In this document: piece after piece, positions 25,123 to 32,383 of the stretch
Numbering within the stretch: position 1 is the stretch's first letter
Layout: each line of letters begins with the position of its first letter
Assembly (NCBI GenBank): GCA_029561465.1
Contig: JAKQIZ010000006.1
Location: 1 to 46,805 of the forward strand
Reading direction: 5' to 3'
Length of the DNA: 46,805 nucleotides
Source of the DNA: Deltaproteobacteria bacterium
Lineage (GTDB): Bacteria; Desulfobacterota; Syntrophia; Syntrophales; UBA8958
The notes under the pieces: generated by a model
Database searches by the model: none
What the model was told of the DNA's origin: nothing
Seen by the model: the letters and a program-made list of their open reading frames with translations, nothing else
Translations under genes and position numbers: made by a program

Positions 25123-25671
25123 ATGGAATCGTTGACTATGGATAACTTCCGGGAGATCCCGGCCGGCGGCAAACCCTTCAAACGGATCTATGTAGCCCTG
25201 ATGCTCTGGTTTGTCGGCCGGGCCATTCAGGCGGCGGCCCGGGTGGATGAGGCGGTCGGGGAGGAATTCGCCGCCCTGCCGGATGGATTCACCTTTTCCC
25301 TAGGGGTTTTGCCCCGGGGGCCGGCGATGATCGTGGGCAAAGGCGAGGAAGGCCAAGTACGCTACCGGGGCTGGCGGCTCGCAGGGCAAAGGATAGACCT
25401 GCAGATGAAGATCAAGAATCTGGAAGGGGCGCTCCTGATGTTTACCTTTCAGGAGAGCACGGCGGTGGCCACGGCCAGGAACCGCCTCATCGTTGATGGT
25501 GAGGTTCCCGCCGCCTGCGCCATCGTCCGGATTCTCGACCGAGTGGAGGTTTATCTCCTGCCGAAGATCATCGCGAAACTGGCTGTGAAGCGTTATCCCG
25601 ACTGGCCCTGGGAGGAAAAGGTCGGCAACCGCATCCGAATTTACGCCGGCGCCATCCTGGGATTCCGATAA
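25123..25671 (+). CDS. Unknown protein at the head of the ADH/AOR cluster
   Basis: A 182-aa protein from ATG 25123, about 12 bases after GGGGAGGTC; 25138 is also possible. The ~150-base leader in the track shows no coding character. It is a mixed alpha/beta protein with GKGEEGQVRYRGWRLAGQRI and a run LLMFTFQESTAVATARNRL. The pattern faintly recalls SCP2-type lipid-binding domains, but I would not name it so. The stop lies 11 bases before the Fe-ADH-like gene, so it is part of the operon. Confidence 0.6.
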   Translation: MESLTMDNFREIPAGGKPFKRIYVALMLWFVGRAIQAAARVDEAVGEEFAALPDGFTFSLGVLPRGPAMIVGKGEEGQVRYRGWRLAGQRIDLQMKIKNLEGALLMFTFQESTAVATARNRLIVDGEVPAACAIVRILDRVEVYLLPKIIAKLAVKRYPDWPWEEKVGNRIRIYAGAILGFR

Positions 25672-25682
25672 GGAGGAGGACG

Positions 25683-26852
25683 GTGTTTCAATCCGCGCAT
25701 ACTTTCGTTTTTTGCAGTCCCGCCAAGGTGCTTTCCGGTAACAGGGCCCTGGAAAACCTGCCGGTGGAACTGGCGGGTATGGATGCCTGCCGGCCGCTGA
25801 TCCTCACCACGGCCGGACTGGCGGTCCGGGGGATGGAGCGGATCATGGCCGGGGCGTTCGCCGACTCTCAACTAACCGTCGGCTTTTTTACCGGCGTTCC
25901 CCCTTGCCCCGATCGGGAACTTGTCCGGGCTTTGTACGGGCTGTATCGTGACAGGGGCTACGATTCCCTGATCGCCCTCGGAGGCGGACCGGTACTGACA
26001 GTGGCCAAGGCCCTCAATATCGCCGTATCGGGAGAGCCGGAAGATCTGGAGGCCGCGGCCGCCGGCACGCTGGAGAGCAAAGAGCTGCGGCCCCTGACGG
26101 CGATTCCGAACCTCGATGTTTCCGGCTACGAAATGACCCGTTACGCCGATCTCGCCTCACTGTCCCTAACGGCGCCGACAGCCATTCCCGGGCTGCTCGT
26201 TCTCGACCATCGCACGGTCCCAGCGGAAGACCGTAAAACAACCGCCGCCGCCGCTCTCCTTACCTTGACCCAGGCCGTGGAGGCCCTCCTCCATCCGGGC
26301 CGCAACCACTTGACGGATGCTTACGCCTATGGGGCGGCCAGATTTATCATGGAGAACTTCCGGACGGCCCTGAAGAACCCATCTGAGCGTGGGAGCAGAC
26401 TCGCCTTGGCCAATGCGGCCTTTTTCGCCCAGACGGCCTTCGACAACCTGTCCGGGGGAAAGATCTTTTGCCTCGGTATGGCCATCTCCCGGCGCTGCGC
26501 GGTCAGCCCGGGTCTGGTCATGGGGCTCCTTCTTCCTCATGGACTTCTGATGGAAATGGACCGGGAGGAAACGCCGGGAAAGGACCTTTTCCTCGCAGTG
26601 GGGGGGGCGGAGGATTATGCCCTGGTCGAGGAAGGGATGGGCCTCCGCAAGACGGTGGACCGCTGTGTGGAGCTGCTACTGGAACTTCAGAGCCTCATTC
26701 CCGATTATCCCCGGAGCATCCGGGATATCGGCCTTAAGAAAAGTGATCTGGAAGAACTTCCCGGAGCCGCAGATGAGGTTACCGGCCGGGGAACCCTTGC
26801 CCTGCCCGAGGTCCGTTACCTTCTGGACAAGGCCTGGGAAACGAGATTCTGA
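25683..26852 (+). CDS. Degenerate iron-ADH-family protein (active-site residues lost)
   Basis: A 389-aa protein with GTG 25683 after AGGAGGAGG. It aligns end to end with the intact Fe-alcohol dehydrogenase that follows, but the key positions differ: GGGSxxDxAK is GGGPVLTVAK; TTAGTGSE is NLDVSGYE; the metal-ligand segment DALTHAVEA is LTLTQAVEA; and VHTLGHATG is IFCLGMAIS. All three histidines and the aspartate that hold the metal, and the NAD-site residues, are missing. The sequence is otherwise well kept and open, so it is not decaying. It may be a structural or regulatory subunit of the next enzyme. A dehydrogenase function is unlikely. Confidence 0.8.
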   Translation: MFQSAHTFVFCSPAKVLSGNRALENLPVELAGMDACRPLILTTAGLAVRGMERIMAGAFADSQLTVGFFTGVPPCPDRELVRALYGLYRDRGYDSLIALGGGPVLTVAKALNIAVSGEPEDLEAAAAGTLESKELRPLTAIPNLDVSGYEMTRYADLASLSLTAPTAIPGLLVLDHRTVPAEDRKTTAAAALLTLTQAVEALLHPGRNHLTDAYAYGAARFIMENFRTALKNPSERGSRLALANAAFFAQTAFDNLSGGKIFCLGMAISRRCAVSPGLVMGLLLPHGLLMEMDREETPGKDLFLAVGGAEDYALVEEGMGLRKTVDRCVELLLELQSLIPDYPRSIRDIGLKKSDLEELPGAADEVTGRGTLALPEVRYLLDKAWETRF

Positions 26853-26927
26853 CCGGCGGGATGACCTGTTGCGGCGGACATCCCGGCCGGGGGAGCGAGA
26901 GGAAGACGGATCGAGGAGAGCAAAGAG

Positions 26928-28175
26928 ATGTACCTACCTGGATATTATGAATATTCCTGCCGGGTGAAGATCGTCGCGGGGCATGACGCCCTGGAGGGGA
27001 TCCCCGCCCTGCTTCGCCACGTCGGCGCCCGCCGGCCTCTGCTGGTTACCGACAAGGGAGTCGCCGGAGCGGGGCTCGTGGATATTGTCCGGCAGGCGAT
27101 AGGAGATCGACTGGAGATCGGTGCCGTCGCCGATGATGTTCCCCCCGATTCCGATCTCAAGGTGGTGCACCGCCTGTCCGCCCTTTACCGGGAAAACGGC
27201 TGCGACGCCATGATCGCGGTGGGCGGAGGTTCCGTGATGGATACGGCCAAGGGGATCAATATCGTGGTTTCCGAGCGGGCGGAAGATCTCATGAAATTCA
27301 GCGGGTCGGGAGCGCTGAAGCGGCCCCTGAAGCCCCTAATTGCCGTGCCGACCACGGCGGGCACCGGTTCCGAGGTCACCCTGGTTGCCGTAATCAAGGA
27401 TCACGAGCGGCATCTGAAGATGGCGTTCGTGAGTTTCTTCCTCCTTCCCGACGCGGCCATTCTCGATTCCCGCATGACCCTGAGTCTGCCTGCCCCGATC
27501 ACGGCGTCTACCGGGATGGATGCCCTGACCCACGCCGTGGAGGCCTACTACTGTCTGAGTAAGAATCCCCTGAGTGATGTAACCGCCCTGGCGGCCATCC
27601 GGCTCATCAGTGGAAATCTCCTCAAGGTCGTCCGGAAGCCGTCAGATCGGGAAGGGCGCCTGGCTATGGCCAACGCCGCCACCCTGGCGGGCATGGCCTT
27701 TTCCAATTCCATGGTGGGGATGGTGCATACCCTGGGGCATGCCACTGGTTCCGTCTGCGGGGTCCCCCACGGGGTGTGCATGGCCATCCTGCTTCCCTAC
27801 GGTCTGGAATACAACCGCCATAAGCGGGAGGTTGTCATGGGGGAGCTTCTTTTCCCCATCGGCGGTCCCGGCATTTACGGGCAAACCGCTCCAGAGGACC
27901 GAACAAACCGGGTTATCGCCTATGTCCGCCAGCTCAACGAAGACCTCCACGAGATGACGGGAGGACGGCATGCCCGTTTTCTCGGCGAGGTCATTGACCG
28001 GGAGGGAAATCCCGCGGTGCCCCGGGAGCGGCTTCCGGACATTGCCCGCACGGCCCTGGGTGACGGCTCCATCTTCTACAATCCGGAAGATCTGGACTAT
28101 GACGATCTGCTCATGGTCCTGGAGGCGGCCTGGGAAGGGATGCCCCTGGATTCGGGAAGGATCCGGAAGGGATGA
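26928..28175 (+). CDS. Iron-containing alcohol dehydrogenase
   Basis: A 415-aa protein from ATG 26928 with GAGGAG eight bases upstream. It is a complete group III dehydrogenase: the nucleotide-binding GGGSVMDTAKG near residue 99, VPTTAGTGSEVT, and metal ligands in GMDALTHAVEAY and HTLGHATG...VPHG. It should reduce an aldehyde to the alcohol (or the reverse) with NAD(P)H and Fe2+. It sits between its degenerate paralogue and the AOR gene (19 bases away), so it probably handles the aldehyde made by AOR. Confidence 0.93.
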   Translation: MYLPGYYEYSCRVKIVAGHDALEGIPALLRHVGARRPLLVTDKGVAGAGLVDIVRQAIGDRLEIGAVADDVPPDSDLKVVHRLSALYRENGCDAMIAVGGGSVMDTAKGINIVVSERAEDLMKFSGSGALKRPLKPLIAVPTTAGTGSEVTLVAVIKDHERHLKMAFVSFFLLPDAAILDSRMTLSLPAPITASTGMDALTHAVEAYYCLSKNPLSDVTALAAIRLISGNLLKVVRKPSDREGRLAMANAATLAGMAFSNSMVGMVHTLGHATGSVCGVPHGVCMAILLPYGLEYNRHKREVVMGELLFPIGGPGIYGQTAPEDRTNRVIAYVRQLNEDLHEMTGGRHARFLGEVIDREGNPAVPRERLPDIARTALGDGSIFYNPEDLDYDDLLMVLEAAWEGMPLDSGRIRKG

Positions 28176-28194
28176 TGGGAAAGAGGGTGAACTC

Positions 28195-30123
28195 ATGAGC
28201 GGCGGTTATCTGGGACGGATCCTGTGGGTGGACCTTGTTGCCGGCGCCTGTCGCGAGGAAGAAGTCGCCGATGAGATCTACGGGCAATTCCTCTCGGGAA
28301 TCGGCCTGGCGGTCCGGCTTCTTGGCGACCGCATTCCTCCCGGAGCCGATCCTCTGGGGCCGGAGAATGTCCTCGCGTTCGTTTCCGGACTCCTCACCGG
28401 CACGGGCGCGCTCTTCAGCGGCCGCTGGATGGTCGCAGGGAAATCACCCCTGACCGGCGGCTGGGGGGATGCCAATTGCGGCGGCACCCTGTCTCCGGCC
28501 ATAAAACGTTGCGGCTACGACGGGATCTTTTTCACCGGCGTCAGCCCCCGTCCGGTCTATCTCCTTGTCGATGACGGCCGCCCGGAGTTGCGGGACGCTT
28601 CCCATCTGTGGGGAAAGGACGCGCTCGCGGCGGAGGAGGAATTGATCCGGGAAGCGGGGGGGCATGCCCGGGCGGCCGTCATCGGCCCGGCCGGGGAGAA
28701 GCTTTCCCTCATCGCGGGGATCTGCAATGACCGGGGCCGCATCGCCGCCCGTTCCGGGCTGGGGGCCGTCATGGGCGCCAAGCGCCTCAAGGGCCTGGTC
28801 CTCAAGGGCAAACGGCGCATTCCCGTCCATCACCGGGAAGAGGTCCAGCGTCTGAGCAGGGAGTGCAACAAGTGGGTGCAGTTTCAGCCGCCCTTCGTTA
28901 CCGGAACGATGACGGCCTACGTGGGGACCCTGATGCGCCTCCTGCCCACCCAGATGGCCATGGACGGACTGGTTTACAAACTCCTCCTGAAGAAATGGGG
29001 GACGGTGAGCATGAACCAGATGTCCGTGGAGATGGGCGACGCCCCGATCATGAACTGGAAGGGGACAAGCGCGGACTGGGGGATCGGTAAATCACGGACC
29101 GTCAATCCCGACGCCTTCCGGGTCCTGGAAAGGGTAAAGTACCACTGCTACTCCTGTCCGTTGGGCTGCGGCGGCATTTGTGCCACCAAGGGGCCTTTCG
29201 GAGAGGTCCACAAGCCGGAGTATGAATCCGTCCTGGCCTTGGGGGGGCTCTGTATGAACAGTGACCTGGAGAGCATCATCACCATGAACGAATTGCTCAA
29301 CCGGGCGGGGATGGACACCATCTCGGCGGGGGGGACGGTGGCCTTCGCCATGGAGTGTTACGAACAGGGGATCCTGAGCCGGGATGATCTGGACGGCCTG
29401 GACCTGCGGTGGGGCAACTCCGCCGCCATGATCGCCCTGATCGAAAAGATGATCCGCCGGGAGGGGGTGGGCGATTTGCTGGCGGACGGCGCCAAAAGGG
29501 CGGCGGAAAAGATCGGCCGGGGCGCCGGGGCATGCGCCATCCACGCCGGGGGGCAGGAGTTGCCCATGCATGACGGCCGCAACGATCCCGGTTTCAACGT
29601 CCATTACTCCGTGGAGGCCACGCCGGGCCGTCACACCATCGGGGCGCAGCTCTACTACGAGATGTTCCGGCTCTGGAAGCGGATACCCTCCCTGCCGCGG
29701 CCGCCGCTGTTTTACCGCAAGCGGCGCAAATACCTGGCCGATGAGGAAAAGGCCGTCATGGCCGCGGCGTGCAGCAAGTTCATGAACGTGGCCAATGGCG
29801 CTGGTCTTTGCATGTTCGGGCTCTTTCTGGGGGCGGAGCGGATTCCGTCCTTTGCGTGGCTCAATGCCGCGGCGGGATGGCGGAAGAGCCCCGAGGAGTA
29901 CCTGGCCATCGGGGCGGCCATCCAGAACCGGAAGCAGGAATTCAATCGTCGGCAGGGTATCGATGCCCGTTCCTTGCAGGTTCCCGACCGGGTGCTCGGT
30001 CGACCTCCCCAGAGACGGGGGGCCAACCGGGGCCGGACCATGGATCTGGAAAAGATGCGGAGCGATTATTGGGAGCAGTTCGGCTGGGATCGGGAAAAGG
30101 GGCTGCCCAAAGACAGGCCGTAG
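28195..30123 (+). CDS. Aldehyde:ferredoxin oxidoreductase (tungsten type)
   Basis: A 642-aa protein; the true start is ATG 28195, 75 codons inside the track ORF. The N-terminal domain opens GGYLGRILWVDL; the Fe-S ligands are CYSCPLGCGGIC (C-x2-C-x3-C) near residue 320; the C-terminal cysteine is in NGAGLCMFGLF. The family binds a W-bispterin and one [4Fe-4S] cluster and interconverts carboxylic acids and aldehydes with ferredoxin. The GRWMVAGKSPLTGGWGDAN segment is family-typical. The next gene is a multi-cluster ferredoxin, its probable electron partner. The substrate is not predictable. Confidence 0.92.
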   Translation: MSGGYLGRILWVDLVAGACREEEVADEIYGQFLSGIGLAVRLLGDRIPPGADPLGPENVLAFVSGLLTGTGALFSGRWMVAGKSPLTGGWGDANCGGTLSPAIKRCGYDGIFFTGVSPRPVYLLVDDGRPELRDASHLWGKDALAAEEELIREAGGHARAAVIGPAGEKLSLIAGICNDRGRIAARSGLGAVMGAKRLKGLVLKGKRRIPVHHREEVQRLSRECNKWVQFQPPFVTGTMTAYVGTLMRLLPTQMAMDGLVYKLLLKKWGTVSMNQMSVEMGDAPIMNWKGTSADWGIGKSRTVNPDAFRVLERVKYHCYSCPLGCGGICATKGPFGEVHKPEYESVLALGGLCMNSDLESIITMNELLNRAGMDTISAGGTVAFAMECYEQGILSRDDLDGLDLRWGNSAAMIALIEKMIRREGVGDLLADGAKRAAEKIGRGAGACAIHAGGQELPMHDGRNDPGFNVHYSVEATPGRHTIGAQLYYEMFRLWKRIPSLPRPPLFYRKRRKYLADEEKAVMAAACSKFMNVANGAGLCMFGLFLGAERIPSFAWLNAAAGWRKSPEEYLAIGAAIQNRKQEFNRRQGIDARSLQVPDRVLGRPPQRRGANRGRTMDLEKMRSDYWEQFGWDREKGLPKDRP

Positions 30124-30148
30124 GGAGACCCATCGAGAAGGCAGTATC

Positions 30149-30595
30149 ATGTCCTATCACATATTGGCAAATTGCAGCGGTTGCGGGGCCTGTGCCCGTA
30201 TTTGCCCCACGGAGGCCATTGCCGGGGAAAAGAAGTCTCTCCATGTCATCGATCCCCGCCGGTGCCTCGAGTGCGGGGCCTGTGGAAAGATCTGCCCGGT
30301 GGCGGCGGTGCGGGATGCCTTCGGCATCGTCTGCCGCCGCGTCAAGCGTTCCGCCTGGGAAAAGCCCCGGTTGGACGAGAAGCTCTGCATGTCCTGCGGC
30401 ATCTGTATCGACGCCTGCCCGGCGAACTGTCTGGACTGGTCGGAGCCGGTAATGAAGAAGGAACCGCATGCCTATCCCCTGCTCAGAGAGGAAAAGCTTT
30501 GCATAGGTTGCGGCTTCTGCGCCCGGGAATGCCCCGTCGGGGCCATCGCGATGACCGCGCCGACGACGGTGTCGGAAAGGGGTGTAGATGATTAG
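30149..30595 (+). CDS. Polyferredoxin with four [4Fe-4S] motifs
   Basis: A 148-aa protein from ATG 30149 with four C-x2-C-x2-C-x3-C-P motifs: CSGCGACARICP, CLECGACGKICP, CMSCGICIDACP and CIGCGFCARECP. It lacks any catalytic domain and should carry electrons for AOR. It starts 25 bases after the AOR stop. No other frame in the area is credible. Confidence 0.92.
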   Translation: MSYHILANCSGCGACARICPTEAIAGEKKSLHVIDPRRCLECGACGKICPVAAVRDAFGIVCRRVKRSAWEKPRLDEKLCMSCGICIDACPANCLDWSEPVMKKEPHAYPLLREEKLCIGCGFCARECPVGAIAMTAPTTVSERGVDD

Positions 30596-30613
30596 CGGTG
30601 TTGAGAAAAGGAA

Positions 30614-30776
30614 ATGGCCCCGCGACGGCTGGCGGACATTACCGATTTTCTCCCTGACGCCACCTTTGCCGTGGATGGCATGGCCGGGTCATCAGAGAAG
30701 GACCGCCGACCTGTGCATGAAGATTGCCGAGGAGATGGATTTCTCCCAGAAAAAAGGCTATCGGTTCATTGACTGA
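30614..30776 (+). pseudogene. Relic of a PAS/HD-GYP signalling gene
   Basis: A short degenerate stretch between the ferredoxin and SpoIID genes. From ATG 30614 one frame reads RRLADITDFLPDATFAVDG, which matches the start of PAS domains of the LADIIxFLPDATFAID type. From about 30690 the next frame reads GHQRRTADLCMKIAEEMDF, which matches the start of HD-GYP domains. The two pieces are in different frames, and everything between them in an intact protein is missing. This looks like the remains of a deleted sensor gene. The track ORF 30588-30776 covers only the second piece. Confidence 0.6.
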
Positions 30777-30782
30777 AAGGAT

Positions 30783-32300
30783 ATGGGAAATATGACCGCA
30801 GGGGGGAAGACAATCCGGGTTGGTGTCATGGCGGGACGCCGGGAACTCCGCGGATGTTTTCATGGGAGCTTTCGGACCCCCGCCGGAGAAATTCTGACCG
30901 GCCCCTTTGTCCTGACCTCCGGGCCGCCCTCTCCCCATGCCGACGGTGATTCCCCCCCTTCCTCCGGCGCTGGCGACGAAGGCACCGGTCTCTGGCTGCA
31001 AACCCAAACTTGCCGCCTTTTTCTACCGCCGGAGGAGTGCCGCTTTCATTCCGGGGAACGGGCCGACTTTTCCCTGGATGCCGTAACCATCGGGGTGAAC
31101 TTTCACTGGGAACGGCGGGAGCGACAGACATTTCAGGGAAGCTTGGTAGCTTTGGCTGAGCCCGACGGCCTCCTCACCGCCATCAACGAGATCGATATCG
31201 AGGACTATCTGGCCAGCGTCATCTCCTCGGAGATGGCCGCCACGGCGCCGGTGGAGTTCCTCAAGGCCCACGCCGTCATGTCCCGGAGCTGGCTTTTGGC
31301 CATGCTGGAGAGGAAAAACCTTGAGAACGCCGGCGCTGGTTGTGGCCGGACACGTTCTGTCGGGTGCGTTGTCCGGAACTCCGCCGGCGGAGAAACGGGC
31401 GGAATGGACGGTGACGTGGCTGCGGCGCGGGGAGGGGAGTCCAAAAGAGTGAATAGCGATCACGATGGGGACATCCCGGAAGAAATCGTCAAATGGTACG
31501 GACGGGAGGAACACACCCGTTTCGATGTCTGCGCCGACGACCACTGCCAGCGCTACCAGGGGGTGACGAAGATCGTCTCCCCGCGGGTCCGGGAGGCCAT
31601 CGACACCACCCGGGGCATGGTCCTGGTGTATGGCGGCCGGATCTGCGACGCCCGGTATCACAAGGCCTGCGGCGGCCGGACGGAAGACTTTGCCAATGTC
31701 TGGGAGGAACGGTCCGTTCCCTATCTGACGTCCATTGCCGACGGTCCGGAGGATTTTCCCTCCCTGGCCACGGAAGCGGCGGCCGCGGACTGGATCTCAT
31801 CGTCGCCGGCCGTCTACTGCAATACCGGCGATATGACCGCACTGCGCCGGATCCTGCCCGCCTTCGATCAGGAAACGCCGGATTTTTTCCGTTGGGAGGT
31901 TGCCTATAAACGGCGGGAATTGGAGGAACTGCTGACAGAGAGATCGGGAATCGATTTTGGGGAACTGCTGCGCCTGAATCCCCTGAGCCGCGGTCCCTCG
32001 GGCCGGATCATCCGCCTGGAGATCGCCGGCACCCGCCACACCGTCATTGTGGGCAAAGAGTTGGAAATCCGCCGCTGGCTATCCCCCAGTCATCTCTACA
32101 GCAGTGCCTTTGTGGTTGCCGCGGAGAAGGACACCCGGGGTAAGATCCGGCGTTTCGTCCTCCGGGGGGCCGGATGGGGTCACGGTGTGGGGCTCTGTCA
32201 GATCGGCGCGGCGATGATGGCCATCCGGGGCTTTTCCATGGAGACCATCCTCGGTCACTATTTTCCCGGCGCCGTGCTTCGGATAAATAGTGACCGGTAA
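30783..32300 (+). CDS. SpoIID/LytB-domain protein
   Basis: A 505-aa protein with ATG 30783 (or 30792). The SpoIID core appears in order: EIDIEDYLASVISSEMAATAP, VEFLKAHAVMSRSWLLAM, DTTRGMVLVYGGRICDARYHKACGGRT (quoted in part: ARYHKACGGRTEDFANVW) and the end GAGWGHGVGLCQIGA. SpoIID proteins are lytic transglycosylases that cut denuded glycan strands. Between about residues 178 and 235 is a low-complexity Gly/Arg/Asp-rich insert. No signal peptide or membrane helix is evident, which is odd for a wall enzyme; export may use another route or a missed start. Confidence 0.85.
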   Translation: MGNMTAGGKTIRVGVMAGRRELRGCFHGSFRTPAGEILTGPFVLTSGPPSPHADGDSPPSSGAGDEGTGLWLQTQTCRLFLPPEECRFHSGERADFSLDAVTIGVNFHWERRERQTFQGSLVALAEPDGLLTAINEIDIEDYLASVISSEMAATAPVEFLKAHAVMSRSWLLAMLERKNLENAGAGCGRTRSVGCVVRNSAGGETGGMDGDVAAARGGESKRVNSDHDGDIPEEIVKWYGREEHTRFDVCADDHCQRYQGVTKIVSPRVREAIDTTRGMVLVYGGRICDARYHKACGGRTEDFANVWEERSVPYLTSIADGPEDFPSLATEAAAADWISSSPAVYCNTGDMTALRRILPAFDQETPDFFRWEVAYKRRELEELLTERSGIDFGELLRLNPLSRGPSGRIIRLEIAGTRHTVIVGKELEIRRWLSPSHLYSSAFVVAAEKDTRGKIRRFVLRGAGWGHGVGLCQIGAAMMAIRGFSMETILGHYFPGAVLRINSDR

Positions 32301-32383
32301 CAATTTTCTTTTGCTTTCCTTCTACCGATAAGGTCGTCAGAGATTCATTGGGGCCAATGCGGGCCGGCGTACCCTCCCGGGGG

